NCBI RefSeq assembly: GCF_005116735.1 | Contig: NZ_SWDB01000021.1 | Span: 62,001 to 126,000 of the forward strand | Direction of reading: 5' to 3' | DNA length: 64,000 nt | DNA from: Thalassotalea mangrovi | GTDB taxonomy: Bacteria; Pseudomonadota; Gammaproteobacteria; Enterobacterales; Alteromonadaceae | Program-made: the position numbers and the translations under genes | Shown here: positions 1 through 8,535 of the stretch, piece after piece | How positions within the stretch are numbered: the stretch's first letter is position 1 | How the letters are laid out: each line of letters starts with the position of its first letter | The notes under the pieces: model-generated | What the model saw: only the letters and a program-made list of their open reading frames with translations | The model's database searches: none | Told to the model about the DNA's origin: nothing

Positions 1-6
1 GCGCAT
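1..6 (-). CDS. Start of a third gene in the sigma-factor operon (two codons only)
   Basis: An ATG followed by CGC runs off the left edge of the window on the minus strand. It is preceded by AGAGG about 8 nt upstream and lies 12 nt beyond the stop of the membrane protein at 19-540. The ribosome binding site and tight spacing suggest a third member of the ECF sigma operon. Nothing can be said about its product. Confidence 0.5.
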
Positions 7-18
7 GGTTGTAACCTC

Positions 19-540
19 TTAAATTGTTTGCCATTTCGGGCTATATAATTGCTCCAGGAGGCTTAACTCCTGATTTTGCGTCCATTTCAGCAGATTCAAT
101 AAATCTGGATTTTGCGGATCATCTTCCAATGCCTCCAGCAATGAGGCTCGTGCAGACTGGATTTCGTCAAACTGTTGACGAATATTGTTCGGTAATTTTG
201 TTAAATCCGGCTTACCGAAACTCACCAGCATATTCTGCTTTTCCTGCAAGTACTGCTGCTCAATCATCTCCACCGCGGTTAGTTGCTCAGGCACCGGTTG
301 CTGAGCGTCGGGATAGTTAAAGAATACGATCACCGCCAATACCACCGACGCAGCCAGCGCCAACGGCTGAAAATTGATCACGCGGGTTTTACTGTTGCCT
401 GCCTCAGGCTTTTGCTGTTGCTGAGCTTTAAGCTCAATGGCACGTTCAATGCCCTGCCATAAATCACGCTTTGGCTTGATTTCGGAAGGCAACTCATCGA
501 CTCGCTGTTGCAGCTGCTGTTCATTCATTGTTTGTTTCAT
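19..540 (-). CDS. Membrane-anchored partner (putative anti-sigma factor) of the ECF sigma factor
   Basis: A protein of about 173 residues with a charged, glutamine-rich N-terminal part (about residues 1-55), one hydrophobic segment (about residues 57-77, beginning near VINFQPLALAAS) and a C-terminal part that should lie in the periplasm. This is the layout of single-span anti-sigma factors. No zinc-binding HxxxCxxC motif is visible, so it is not a classical ZAS protein. It starts 2 nt after the sigma factor stop; an AGGAG lies 11 nt before the chosen ATG, whereas an upstream GTG would sit directly on that AGGAG. A role in holding the sigma factor at the membrane is inferred from position and topology only; no specific family is recognised. 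Confidence 0.6.
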   Translation of the reverse strand: MKQTMNEQQLQQRVDELPSEIKPKRDLWQGIERAIELKAQQQQKPEAGNSKTRVINFQPLALAASVVLAVIVFFNYPDAQQPVPEQLTAVEMIEQQYLQEKQNMLVSFGKPDLTKLPNNIRQQFDEIQSARASLLEALEDDPQNPDLLNLLKWTQNQELSLLEQLYSPKWQTI

Positions 541-542
541 GA

Positions 543-1082
543 TCACAACCACTCCTGTAATAGTTTTTTAGCTCTATGATAATGGGACTTACTCGATCCC
601 ACGGCCATATCCAGCATGTTGGCAATTTCTTCATGGCGGTAGCCCTCGACGGCGAACAATACGAAAACCAGGCGGGCCTTTTCCGGCAAGCGTAAAATGG
701 TTTTATCCAAATCAGACAACTCGGGATGGTCATTGATAACAGGTTCACTGTTTGCTGCCTCTTCGAGGCTAAACACGCGTTGCAGCCAGTTTTTCTGTTT
801 CCGCAAATGACTCAGTGCAGTGTTGGTCGCTACCGAATGTAACCAGGTAGAAAACTTACTGTCACCACGAAATTTATCGAGTTTTAACCACACCTGGACA
901 AAGACTTCCTGAGCGACATCTTCGGCTTGCTCCCGGTCCGCAATCATCCGCACGCAAAGTGCATAGACTCTGCCGATATGCAGTTGATACAGTTGCTGAA
1001 ACGCTTGTCTGTCACCGTTTTGGGCCAGCTCTATCCACTCCTGCTCTTGCTTGGAAGCAAATAACTGCTTGGCATCAATCAC
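543..1082 (-). CDS. RNA polymerase sigma-70 factor, ECF subfamily
   Basis: A protein of about 179 residues with the two ECF domains. Region 2 contains LIGRVYALC-like core contacts and the -10 recognition stretch DREQAEDVAQEVFVQVW followed by FRGDSKFSTWLHSVATN. Region 4 ends the protein (LPEKARLVFVLFAVEGYRHEEIA, then a helix-turn-helix with SSKSHYHRAK). The GTG at 1082 is chosen because AAGGA lies 9 nt upstream; further GTG codons at 1106 and 1118 are in frame with weaker binding sites. It heads an operon with the membrane protein at 19-540. An ECF-type promoter upstream (1138-1165) suggests autoregulation. The stimulus it answers to cannot be inferred. Confidence 0.9.
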   Translation of the reverse strand: MIDAKQLFASKQEQEWIELAQNGDRQAFQQLYQLHIGRVYALCVRMIADREQAEDVAQEVFVQVWLKLDKFRGDSKFSTWLHSVATNTALSHLRKQKNWLQRVFSLEEAANSEPVINDHPELSDLDKTILRLPEKARLVFVLFAVEGYRHEEIANMLDMAVGSSKSHYHRAKKLLQEWL

Positions 1083-1137
1083 GGTTTGTTGTCCTTGTAA
1101 GGTCACTGAATTCCACACTTACTGATTGATTTGTTAG

Positions 1138-1165
1138 TTATGATGCAGTATCCGTGAAAAAGGTT
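1138..1165 (-). promoter_or_regulatory. Candidate ECF-type promoter of the sigma factor operon
   Basis: Reading on the minus strand, AACCTT (1165-1160) is separated by exactly 16 nt from TCATAA (1143-1138). This fits the general ECF pattern of an AAC-containing -35 element and a TCnnA -10 element. It lies just upstream of the sigma gene, so self-activation is plausible. The match is short and not confirmed. Confidence 0.4.
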
Positions 1166-1283
1166 TAAAGGGAAATGAAATAAATATAAAAGAATTTCTG
1201 CCAACACATGAAAAACGCAGAGATGACCATCAATCGATCATTAGTTGTCTATTTTAGCAATAGGTAATGAGCAGACAGTGGCA

Positions 1284-1661
1284 CTATGAATCAGACGTGG
1301 GGCAGGTTTTCAGGCTTAATACGACTGTTAAACCGATGCCGAGAAATATCGCAACGGTGATTTGCAACCATAGATTTGTAATGGCAAAAAACAGACTGTA
1401 GCCGCCAAAGCCGATGATCATGGCAACCGCCAATACTTTGGCGCGCAAACTCACGCAACGATGTTGTTGCCAATTAATAATCAACGGGCCAAAAACCGGA
1501 TTCTGACGCAGCCAGGTATGTAACCTGGGCGAGGATTTTGCGAAACATGCCGCTGCTACCAGGACAAAGGGCGTGGTTGGTAGTCCGGGTAAAATCGCTC
1601 CCAGGGTTGCCAGTCCAACCATGACCAGGCCGAGGATTAAAAACAGGTAACGAGACAGCAT
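1284..1661 (-). CDS. DUF454 (YbaN-like) inner-membrane protein
   Basis: A 125-residue membrane protein. After a first hydrophobic helix it carries the DUF454 signature GLPTTPFVLVAAACFAKSSPR, then PVFGPLI and a pair of further hydrophobic helices. The length matches the family. The ATG at 1661 has AAAGGT upstream at good spacing; the reading frame is open for 30 more codons upstream but without a binding site and into the neighbouring gene. The function of the family is not firmly known. It lies 14 nt after the DUF971 gene on the same strand and may be co-transcribed with it. Confidence 0.85.
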   Translation of the reverse strand: MLSRYLFLILGLVMVGLATLGAILPGLPTTPFVLVAAACFAKSSPRLHTWLRQNPVFGPLIINWQQHRCVSLRAKVLAVAMIIGFGGYSLFFAITNLWLQITVAIFLGIGLTVVLSLKTCPTSDS

Positions 1662-1675
1662 CACTTGACCTTTAG

Positions 1676-2041
1676 CTACAGTTGTTTGATCTCGATATTC
1701 GCTTCCCGGGTAGAGCCAGTTAGAGCCAGCGCATCCAGGTATTCCTGCCAAAGCCGATGTTGGTTATGGGCCAGTTCACTCAGTAATAACTGACGATAAA
1801 CCGCCTGGTGGCCATCATCAAATTGCAGTCGCAGGCCATGTTTACCAACATTATCGATGCCAGTGATCTGCACCAGCTTTTTATTGCTCACCGGCGGTTT
1901 CGCTTTACCCTGCGCCGAAGTTTTCTCCATCGGCGAATAGACCCGCAAAAATTCAGCGCTCAGTGTAGCCACGAAATCGTCAGCAAATGTCAGTTGTAAT
2001 TGACGCTCGCGCTTATTCCATACGATATCACTGACGGTCAT
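1676..2041 (-). CDS. DUF971 (gamma-butyrobetaine hydroxylase-like N-terminal domain) protein
   Basis: A 121-residue single-domain protein of the DUF971 family: an early KRERQLQLTFAD strand pair, LSAEFLRVYSP, then VQITGIDNVGKHGLRLQFDDGHQ. In eukaryotes this domain is fused to a 2OG oxygenase; the stand-alone bacterial form has been linked by context to iron-sulfur or metal handling, but no reaction is established. The ATG at 2041 has AGGAG at 7 nt. It follows hslU, as in many gammaproteobacteria, with a hairpin terminator between the two genes. Confidence 0.85.
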   Translation of the reverse strand: MTVSDIVWNKRERQLQLTFADDFVATLSAEFLRVYSPMEKTSAQGKAKPPVSNKKLVQITGIDNVGKHGLRLQFDDGHQAVYRQLLLSELAHNQHRLWQEYLDALALTGSTREANIEIKQL

Positions 2042-2055
2042 GATGTTTTCTCCTG

Positions 2056-2082
2056 AAAAAAAAGGGCCACCCGGCCCTTTTG
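2056..2082 (-). terminator. Intrinsic terminator after hslVU
   Basis: A GGGCC/GGCCC stem (2064-2068 with 2073-2077) with a 4-nt loop, extended by A/T pairs, followed on the minus strand by a run of eight T. It ends the hslVU transcript just before the ribosome binding site of the DUF971 gene, so expression of DUF971 would need readthrough or its own promoter. Confidence 0.8.
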
Positions 2083-2095
2083 TCATACTACTGTA

Positions 2096-3424
2096 CTATA
2101 GAATAAAGCGACTTAAATCTTCATCCTGTACCAGTATATCCAGTTTATTGTGTACGTAGGCCTTGTCTATGGTAACCAGATTACCACTATGGTCATCGGC
2201 ATGGAATGATAAATCTTCCATCAACCGCTCCATCACAGTATGCAGACGGCGGGCACCGATATTTTCCGTGGTCTCGTTCACCTGCCAGGCTGCGTTCGCG
2301 AGCGCTTGGATACCATCTTCAGAGAACTCGATTTTCACGCCTTCCGTCGCCATTAAGGCGATATATTGTTCGGTGAGTGACGCATTCGGTTCTGTTAATA
2401 TACGGACAAAATCTTCTGTAGTCAGCGCCTTAAGTTCAACCCGAATCGGTAATCGACCCTGTAATTCAGGGATCAGGTCAGAAGGCTTGGCCATCTGGAA
2501 AGCACCAGAGGCAATAAACAGAATATGATCGGTTTTTACCATACCGTGTTTGGTCGATACCGTCGAACCTTCAACCAATGGCAGTAAATCGCGTTGCACG
2601 CCTTCACGAGATACATCGGGTCCCGAGGTATCACCGCGTTTACAAATTTTGTCGATTTCATCCAGAAATACAATGCCGTGCTGTTCAACCGCTTCCAGCG
2701 CTTTTTCTTTCAACTCATCCGGGTTTAACAGTTTCGACGCCTCTTCTTCCTGCAAGGCTTTAAACGCATCTTTAATTTTCAGTTTACGTTTTTTGCTCTT
2801 GTCCTGAGACAGGTTCTGAAACATGCTTTGCAACTGTGAGGTCATGTCTTCCATGCCCGGAGGGGCCATGATTTCAAGGCCAACCTGGGGTTGCATGACG
2901 TCAATCTCAATCTCTTTGTCATCTAGCTTGCCTTCCCGCAGTTTCTTACGAAATACCTGGCGGGTTGAACTATTGTCAGTTTCCTGCTCTTCGCCAAAGC
3001 TGTTGCGTGGATTTGGGATCAGGACGTCAAGAATACGCTCTTCCGCAGCTTCTTCAGCGAGATGGCGTACCCGCATCATTTCCTGTTCTTTGGTCATTTT
3101 CATCGCCATATCGGTCAGGTCACGGATAATCGTCTCAACCTCTTTGCCGACATAGCCAACTTCGGTGAACTTAGTCGCTTCGACTTTGATAAAAGGCGCT
3201 TTTGCCAGTTTTGCCAGGCGGCGGGCGATCTCGGTTTTACCGACCCCAGTCGGGCCAATCATCAGGATATTTTTCGGGGTCACTTCGGCACGCAACTCAT
3301 CGTCAAGTTGCATCCGGCGCCAGCGATTTCTCAGGGCGATGGCAACCGCCTTCTTCGCATCCATCTGGCCAATAATATGTTGATCAAGTTCATGAACAAT
3401 TTCACGAGGAGTCATATTCGACAT
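2096..3424 (-). CDS. hslU: HslU, ATPase/unfoldase subunit of the HslUV protease
   Basis: A 442-residue AAA+ ATPase that unfolds substrates and feeds them to the HslV peptidase in the cytoplasm. The N-terminus [15 protein letters not shown] is typical. Walker A GPTGVGKT is at residues 57-64, with the GYVGKEVE pore loop soon after. The intermediate I domain spans roughly residues 110-240. Walker B VFLDEID lies near residue 255, with sensor region [19 protein letters not shown] further on. The C-terminus DEDLSRFIL is the tail that inserts into HslV. It starts 17 nt after hslV, with AAGGA upstream. Length equals the usual 440-445 residues. Confidence 0.98.
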   Translation of the reverse strand: MSNMTPREIVHELDQHIIGQMDAKKAVAIALRNRWRRMQLDDELRAEVTPKNILMIGPTGVGKTEIARRLAKLAKAPFIKVEATKFTEVGYVGKEVETIIRDLTDMAMKMTKEQEMMRVRHLAEEAAEERILDVLIPNPRNSFGEEQETDNSSTRQVFRKKLREGKLDDKEIEIDVMQPQVGLEIMAPPGMEDMTSQLQSMFQNLSQDKSKKRKLKIKDAFKALQEEEASKLLNPDELKEKALEAVEQHGIVFLDEIDKICKRGDTSGPDVSREGVQRDLLPLVEGSTVSTKHGMVKTDHILFIASGAFQMAKPSDLIPELQGRLPIRVELKALTTEDFVRILTEPNASLTEQYIALMATEGVKIEFSEDGIQALANAAWQVNETTENIGARRLHTVMERLMEDLSFHADDHSGNLVTIDKAYVHNKLDILVQDEDLSRFIL

Positions 3425-3441
3425 TTAACTAATTCCTTAAC

Positions 3442-3960
3442 CTATAATTCATCGATGGTTAAATTCTGGTTGGTGAATACACAAATATCACCAGCGATCT
3501 TCAGGGACTTTTCGACAATTTCCCGGGCACTTAACTCAGTGTTTTCGTAGAGTGCTGTGGCAGCAGCCTGGGCGTAGTTGCCACCACTGCCGATGGCAAT
3601 CAGATCATTTTCCGGCTGCACCACATCACCATTACCAGTGATGATTAGTGATGCCGTGTGATCGGCAACCACCAGCATGGCTTCCAGTCGACGTAATGCG
3701 CGATCGCTGCGCCAGTCTTTTGCCAACTCAACCGCTGCTTTGGTCAAATGTCCCTGGTGCATTTCCAGCTTATTTTCGAACCGTTCAAATAACGTAAAAG
3801 CATCGGCGGTACCGCCTGCGAATCCGGCTAATACTTTATCGTGATACAGACGGCGAACCTTGCGGGCATTGCCCTTCATTACCGTGTTGCCCAGGGAAAC
3901 CTGGCCATCACCACCAATACATACCTTGCCGTCACGGCGCACAGAAACAATCGTTGTCAC
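3442..3960 (-). CDS. hslV: HslV, peptidase subunit of the HslUV protease
   Basis: A 172-residue threonine peptidase of the proteasome beta-type fold. After Met removal the N-terminal Thr of [10 protein letters not shown] is the nucleophile. [23 protein letters not shown] and the [14 protein letters not shown] segment are diagnostic, as are [11 protein letters not shown] and [20 protein letters not shown] lies 6 nt before the ATG. It is first in the hslV-hslU pair. No convincing sigma-32 promoter was found in the 145-nt gap upstream, although hslVU is heat-shock induced in enterobacteria. Confidence 0.98.
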   Translation of the reverse strand: MTTIVSVRRDGKVCIGGDGQVSLGNTVMKGNARKVRRLYHDKVLAGFAGGTADAFTLFERFENKLEMHQGHLTKAAVELAKDWRSDRALRRLEAMLVVADHTASLIITGNGDVVQPENDLIAIGSGGNYAQAAATALYENTELSAREIVEKSLKIAGDICVFTNQNLTIDEL

Positions 3961-4105
3961 TATTGACCCCTTTGTTGATATGGTTGGGCACGTTTTTGCT
4001 CAACTGAGTAAACGCAAATCCCAAAAATACGAGAGTCGCTGCCAGGTCAACCGGCAACGACTGTTAGAAACATAGTAGGTTATGTGGGAATGATCAGGTT
4101 GGATT

Positions 4106-4705
4106 TCAAGACCAGGGGTAAATTATGCAGCCATTTATTTGGTTACTGCGCAGTTCGTGTTTGATTCGCTCTGCCGAGCGTTTATTTTCAAATGGGCCCA
4201 GTACCACTTTATACCAGACACCATTAGAGCCTTCACTGCGACGAACATCAGATGGTTGTCCGGTGGTAAAGGCAATCTTCGCTTTTAACTCTTCTGCTTT
4301 TGCTCTTGAGCGCAAAGACGCGCACTGCAGTTTACGTCGTTGTGGATCGGCAACTTCATAGCCACCGCTTACCTTTACTTTTTTCTCCGGCAAGGTGGTC
4401 CAGAAAGCCAGTTCTTCTTTTGGCTTTTCCGGCAATGGATCATCGTTTTCCTCAGGTTGTTGCGCCTGTTGCTGAACCTGGGCTATTTGCGATTCGATAG
4501 ACTGTCCCTGATCGGCCAGAGGGCCTGGATTTTCATCAATAAAATTTAAAAAATAAACGACTCCAACGACAATGATCAGTGCCGCGATGCTGATGATCCT
4601 AAATTTCCAATCCGCAGGCGCTTGCTTTTTTACCGGGCGCTTAGCTCGATAAGGGCTGTTTTTCTTTTTCGGACGAGTCTTGGAAATATAATCTTTGTGA
4701 GCCAT
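4106..4705 (-). CDS. ftsN: FtsN-like cell division protein with SPOR domain
   Basis: A 199-residue bitopic membrane protein. The cytoplasmic N-terminus (MAHKDYISKTRPKKKN) is basic and resembles the FtsN segment that contacts FtsA. One membrane helix follows (about residues 34-53), then a glutamine-rich linker and a C-terminal SPOR domain (about residues 125-199) with the repeats QCASLRSRAKAEELKAKI and VVLGPFENKRSAERIK. SPOR binds denuded septal peptidoglycan. Position between priA and hslV is the standard one for ftsN. It is shorter than E. coli FtsN (319 residues), mainly in the linker. Confidence 0.9.
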   Translation of the reverse strand: MAHKDYISKTRPKKKNSPYRAKRPVKKQAPADWKFRIISIAALIIVVGVVYFLNFIDENPGPLADQGQSIESQIAQVQQQAQQPEENDDPLPEKPKEELAFWTTLPEKKVKVSGGYEVADPQRRKLQCASLRSRAKAEELKAKIAFTTGQPSDVRRSEGSNGVWYKVVLGPFENKRSAERIKHELRSNQINGCIIYPWS

Positions 4706-4977
4706 TGTTCTGTTTTTATGTTTGATCTGAGGGTGATCCTAACCGCAATTTTATCGAACCTGATTTGAATGTACAGCGTTAATCGACTTATACCAATGAA
4801 GAATTGTGCAAAATGCATATATCTCGTAAATATGTTGCATTCTGTCCGACCATATTGAAAAACCTGAGAAATTGCGTCTAGCAACGCTTTCAATATATTG
4901 ATTCAAAACTCTCGGTCATGGCGCAGATCCGATCGAACCAACACTAAGAAAGCCGAAGCCATCCGGTCAATTTCCGG
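4706..4977. other. 272-nt intergenic region between ftsN and priA
   Basis: No gene, tRNA or clear terminator is seen. It contains one TTATACCAATG (4789-4799) that resembles the end of the small inverted-repeat elements described elsewhere in the window, but no matching second end was found. It should hold the ftsN promoter; no strong -10/-35 pair stands out. Confidence 0.4.
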
Positions 4978-7203
4978 TTACCAACTCATGTCCTGGGGAT
5001 CAATATCGACATGCCAGCGCACCTTGTTTTTATTCGGGTGATGCTCCGCCAGCTGGATCAGTAATTGGGTGGTTTGATGTAAGCTTTTGCGGTCTTTACC
5101 GAGTATCGTCAGGTGAAAGCGAAATTTACCGGCCTTTTTTTCCATTGGCGCCGCAACAGGTCCGCACAATGCACATTCGGAGTTATTGAGCTGGCTGCTG
5201 ATATCCCTAAGAAACTGCTCAGGTAAATAAGCATTATTGGCTTCGGCCCTGACTAGTCCCTGAAAGCTATAGGGAGGCATCATTGCCTGTTGCCGTTCCA
5301 TTAACGCAAAGCGGGCGAAATGTTCGTAGCCGTTATTCACCAAATCCTGTAGTAAAGGATGCTGCGGATAATGTGTCTGGATCAATACCTTACCGGGCTT
5401 ACTGGCGCGTCCCGCGCGGCCGGCAACCTGCACCAGCAACTGCGCCATTTTTTCTGGGGCGCGAAAATCGTAACTGAATAATGCGCCATCAACATCGAGC
5501 ATGACAACCAGGGTAACGTTGGGAAAATGATGACCTTTGGCAAGCATCTGGGTGCCAACCAGAATTTGATATTCGTTGTCAGCAATTGCTTCGAGGCGCT
5601 TTTCTAATTCGCCTTTGCGGCGGGTACTGTCACGATCGATGCGCACCGCTTTATAGTGGGTAAATAACTCGGCGAGGCGTTGCTCAAGTTGTTCCGTTCC
5701 TTGCCCCATCGGCGACAAGCGCACACTGCCACATTGTTGACACTGTTTTTGCACCCGACGTTGACTACCACAATGATGACACACGAGCAGTTGCTGATTA
5801 TGGTGGAATGTATAAGGGCGATTACAGCGTTGACACTCACACACCCAGTGACATTCCTGACAGGCAATCGCTGGTGCAAAGCCGCGCCGGTTTAAAAACA
5901 GCAATACCTGCTCACCTTTTTCCAGCGTTGTTCTCATCGCTTGTTGAACCAGACCGGAAAGCCCATAGACCAGAGGTTGAGTCGATATATCGACTAACTG
6001 CATACTGGCAAGTTTACTGTTGCCAGGGCGCTGCGTTAATCGATGATAGTGATACCGTTGCAGTTGTGCATTATGCAATGATTCCAATGATGGCGTGGCG
6101 CTGCCAAGAATAACCGGAAGTTGCTGTTGCCGGGCTCGTAAAATTGCCAAATCACGGCTGTGGTAACGAAAGCCCTCCTGCTGTTTTAATGAGGAGTCGT
6201 GTTCTTCATCGACGATGATCAACCCCAGGTTTGGCATGGGTGTGAACACCCCGGAGCGGGTAGCCAGAACAATCGCGGCGCTACCCAGCCGCGCAGACTG
6301 CCAGGTCTGCAAGCGCTCGCCATCATTCAAGCCACTATGATGCAGCATGATAGGTACATTAAAACGTTGCTCAAAACGATGCAGGGTTTGTGGCGTCAGG
6401 CCGATTTCCGGCACGATCACCAATACCTGTTGATGTTGTTGCAACACCTTCTCCATCACCTGCAAATAGACTTCGGTTTTGCCACTGCCGGTAATGCCAT
6501 CGATGAGATGGCAGGAAAATTGATTGAGGTGCTGACTTATCTGGCTAACCACCAGGGCCTGTTCTGTGGTGAGCTGTAATTTGTTTTCGGTCGCGACAAG
6601 CTTAGGTTCGAAGCGAAACACCTTGCTCGGTAATCGCGATTCCAGTAACAGCTCTTTTTTAAGCAATGCGTTGAGTTGTGCTTTGCTAAAACCCGACAAG
6701 CGAATTTGCGGCCAGGTCATCGCCCCCTGTTTTTTCAGCAACGCAAATAATGCCTGCTGTTTAACAGCGGTTTTGGCTATCGAGGCAAGTTTTTCAGCCA
6801 GATCATCGTCACTTAGTGATGGTTCGACCTGCCAGCACAGAGGTTGGCGTAAATCAATGTCATTTGCCTGGCGCAGCAGCACCGGCAGTGCCTGGGAAAA
6901 CACATCGCCAACCGGATGATGATAATAGCGGGCGCAGGTGAGCAGAAATTTTACCTGCTGCTCATCCAGTTGGCTTTCTTGTGGCAATAACGCCTGAATG
7001 TCTTTGATTTTTTCCGGATCAAGCTCTGGGTCAACCGGCTCTGACAGGACCACGCCGATTAAGGTACGATTGCCAAATGGCACCTGTACCCGGCGACCAA
7101 CCTCAACATCCTGTCCAGACAAACGCTCTGGCAGGCGATAGGTGAAAGTCTGGCGCATCGGCACAGGAATGGCGATATCAAAAAAGCGTGGCAATTGACT
7201 CAA
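4978..7203 (-). CDS. priA: PriA, primosomal replication-restart helicase
   Basis: A 741-residue 3'-to-5' superfamily 2 DNA helicase that reloads the replisome at stalled forks. In order: the 3'-DNA-binding domain (FDIAIPVPMRQTFTYRLPE), winged helix, Walker A GITGSGKTEVYL near residue 240, DEEHD box (VDEEHDSSLKQQEGFRYHSRD), eight zinc-ligand cysteines in the CQECHWVCECQRC ... CHHCGSQ ... CQQCGS region near residues 450-495, and the helicase C motifs LVGTQMLAKGHHFPNVTLV and VAGRAGRA. The start is TTG with AAAAGGA 6 nt upstream; no ATG or GTG is better placed. It is divergent from rpmE, a conserved arrangement. Confidence 0.98.
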   Translation of the reverse strand: MSQLPRFFDIAIPVPMRQTFTYRLPERLSGQDVEVGRRVQVPFGNRTLIGVVLSEPVDPELDPEKIKDIQALLPQESQLDEQQVKFLLTCARYYHHPVGDVFSQALPVLLRQANDIDLRQPLCWQVEPSLSDDDLAEKLASIAKTAVKQQALFALLKKQGAMTWPQIRLSGFSKAQLNALLKKELLLESRLPSKVFRFEPKLVATENKLQLTTEQALVVSQISQHLNQFSCHLIDGITGSGKTEVYLQVMEKVLQQHQQVLVIVPEIGLTPQTLHRFEQRFNVPIMLHHSGLNDGERLQTWQSARLGSAAIVLATRSGVFTPMPNLGLIIVDEEHDSSLKQQEGFRYHSRDLAILRARQQQLPVILGSATPSLESLHNAQLQRYHYHRLTQRPGNSKLASMQLVDISTQPLVYGLSGLVQQAMRTTLEKGEQVLLFLNRRGFAPAIACQECHWVCECQRCNRPYTFHHNQQLLVCHHCGSQRRVQKQCQQCGSVRLSPMGQGTEQLEQRLAELFTHYKAVRIDRDSTRRKGELEKRLEAIADNEYQILVGTQMLAKGHHFPNVTLVVMLDVDGALFSYDFRAPEKMAQLLVQVAGRAGRASKPGKVLIQTHYPQHPLLQDLVNNGYEHFARFALMERQQAMMPPYSFQGLVRAEANNAYLPEQFLRDISSQLNNSECALCGPVAAPMEKKAGKFRFHLTILGKDRKSLHQTTQLLIQLAEHHPNKNKVRWHVDIDPQDMSW

Positions 7204-7451
7204 AAAGTGTCCTTTTCAGATAGCCGCAAGCCTCAGGCGACAGGCGGCAAGTTATCGGATTGAGCTGTAAGCGGCAAGCGATAAGCTGCAAGTCATTTTT
7301 ATTCACTTACGTCCTGTTATTACAGTGTATTTTGACCTGTCTACATAAGCTTGGCAATCCTCGAATTAGTCGCAACGGTAAATTGCTCATTCAGGCAACG
7401 TTTAATTTTTCTGAAAGGCAGGAAAATTGGTTAATTTTTTAACGTTTTTAG
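7204..7451. other. Intergenic region between divergent priA and rpmE (upstream part)
   Basis: The 354-nt gap between priA and rpmE (7204-7557) contains a run of heptamer repeats at 7223-7291, then about 160 nt without recognisable structure, then the rpmE promoter (7452-7480) and a leader of about 70 nt. No open reading frame with a credible binding site lies here. Confidence 0.6.
7223..7291. repeat. Heptad (7-mer) tandem repeat region
   Basis: Ten consecutive units of about 7 nt can be read: GCCGCAA, GCCTCAG, GCGACAG, GCGGCAA, GTTATCG, GATTGA, then four clean units GCTGTAA, GCGGCAA, GCGATAA, GCTGCAA (7264-7291). The consensus is close to GCnGYAA. The same heptamer type recurs at 32708-32742. 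Confidence 0.7.
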
Positions 7452-7480
7452 TTGATCACGGACCAATGATCCCGTATTAT
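7452..7480 (+). promoter_or_regulatory. Sigma-70 promoter of rpmE
   Basis: TTGATC (7452-7457) and TATTAT (7475-7480) are separated by 17 nt. Both are near consensus, and transcription would start near 7487, giving an rpmE leader of about 70 nt. Confidence 0.65.
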
Positions 7481-7557
7481 TCGCCCCCTTATTGATAACT
7501 CGTATGGTATCTGGCAATGGATCAGGTGGCGATACGGCCTTAAAACAGAGGTTTTCC

Positions 7558-7770
7558 ATGAAAGACGGTATTCACCCTAATTACACAGCTATCAAGGCAA
7601 CTTGTTCTTGTGGTAACGTAATCGAAACTCGCTCAACGTTGGGCAAAGATATTTACCTGGACGTTTGTTCTGAGTGTCACCCATTCTACACTGGTAAGCA
7701 AAAAGCTGCTGAGACCGGTGGTCGTGTTGACAAATTCAACAAACGTTTTGGTATGTTGGGCAAAAAATAA
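7558..7770 (+). CDS. rpmE: Large-subunit ribosomal protein bL31
   Basis: A 70-residue ribosomal protein of the zinc-containing L31 type. It begins MKDGIHPNY, carries CSCG and CSEC zinc ligands (residues about 16-18 and 37-40), then HPFYTGKQK and ends [16 protein letters not shown]. The four cysteines mark it as the zinc-bound paralogue rather than the zinc-free form made under zinc starvation. The ATG at 7558 has AGAGG 7 nt upstream. The frame is open further upstream, but that stretch belongs to the leader. A strong terminator follows. Confidence 0.98.
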   Translation: MKDGIHPNYTAIKATCSCGNVIETRSTLGKDIYLDVCSECHPFYTGKQKAAETGGRVDKFNKRFGMLGKK

Positions 7771-7791
7771 TTGCCGAACTAGCAAAATCGG

Positions 7792-7817
7792 AAAAAGCGC
7801 CTGTTGGCGCTTTTTTT
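7792..7817 (+). terminator. Intrinsic terminator after rpmE
   Basis: AAAAAGCGCC (7792-7801) pairs with GGCGCTTTTT (7806-7815) around a 4-nt loop, followed by more T. It is a textbook rho-independent terminator. Confidence 0.92.
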
Positions 7818-7825
7818 GTATCTGC

Positions 7826-7930
7826 TAATACCCTCATTAATATAGAATGACTATCCCAATGAATTCTTTGTAGTAAATGAACCTCTGCCCTAACTATGAG
7901 TTGTGAAAAAACTTAGTGTAATTGGTATAA
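7826..7930. mobile_element. Short MITE-like element (copy C), 99 bp, flanked by TAA
   Basis: TACCCTCATTAA (from 7829) at the left and AATTGGTA (to 7927) at the right bound a 99-bp sequence with TAA on both sides (7826-7828 and 7928-7930). Its interior, from ATTAATATAGAATGACTAT to the right end, is closely similar to the reverse complement of 40283-40378 in the 263-bp element beside panC. It looks like an internally deleted derivative of that element. It lies between the rpmE terminator and rraA. Confidence 0.65.
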
Positions 7931-8010
7931 ACAACCCTTGTACCTGACCATTAGCGAGTTATACTGTGGGTAGTTTAAGCCAAAAGCCCCTGTTTAAACT
8001 GGAGATATCC

Positions 8011-8496
8011 ATGGAATACAACACCTCGGAATTATGCAATCTATACACTGATCTGGTCGATGTGCTTGAGCCCATGCTAAGCAACTATGGTGGCCGCAGT
8101 TCATTTGGTGGGCAAGTGGTAACCATCAAATGCTTTGAAGCCAATGGCCTGATTTCACAAATGGTCGAAAATGACGGTACTGGTAAGGTGTTGGTCATCG
8201 ACGGCGGCGGTTCTGCCCGCAAGGCGCTAGTCGATTCCTATATTGCCGAGGCTGCTGCGAAGAATGGATGGGAAGGTATCATTTGTTACGGCAGTGTCCG
8301 CGATGTCGATGCCTTAGAAGAGATCGATATTGGTATTCAGGCGATGGTATCCATTCCGGTTGGTGCCGTCGACAATGACGATGGTGAAATTGACGTAGCG
8401 GTTAATTTTGCTGGCGTAACCATACTGCCAGAAGATCACATTTATGCCGACAATACTGGGGTCGTATTATCTCCTGATCCCTTGGATATCGAGTAA
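8011..8496 (+). CDS. rraA: RraA, regulator of RNase E activity
   Basis: A 161-residue protein of the RraA family, which binds RNase E and dampens mRNA decay. It begins [15 protein letters not shown], then [32 protein letters not shown], the [15 protein letters not shown] core and a C-terminal [17 protein letters not shown]. The length matches E. coli RraA (161). GGAG lies 7 nt before the ATG at 8011; the frame runs 15 codons further upstream without a binding site. It is followed by a bidirectional terminator shared with the convergent TraB-like gene. Confidence 0.95.
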   Translation: MEYNTSELCNLYTDLVDVLEPMLSNYGGRSSFGGQVVTIKCFEANGLISQMVENDGTGKVLVIDGGGSARKALVDSYIAEAAAKNGWEGIICYGSVRDVDALEEIDIGIQAMVSIPVGAVDNDDGEIDVAVNFAGVTILPEDHIYADNTGVVLSPDPLDIE

Positions 8497-8535
8497 AACT
8501 CGAAATAAACACCGCAACATCTAATGATTTAGAAT

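Noticed and set aside
3961-4105. Heat-shock (sigma-32) promoter for hslVU
   Set aside because: No CTTGAAA or CCCCAT-type elements at the right spacing were found on the minus strand.
4789-4799. TTATACCAATG as a further copy of the inverted-repeat element
   Set aside because: No matching GATTGGTA end and no similarity of the following sequence to elements A-D; a single short match is expected by chance.
4630-4893. 87-codon open frame overlapping the ftsN start
   Set aside because: It overlaps the conserved FtsN N-terminus in another frame and has no family features.
7558-7770. Zinc-independent L31 paralogue (ykgM type)
   Set aside because: All four zinc-ligand cysteines are present and the gene sits beside priA, the normal rpmE position.
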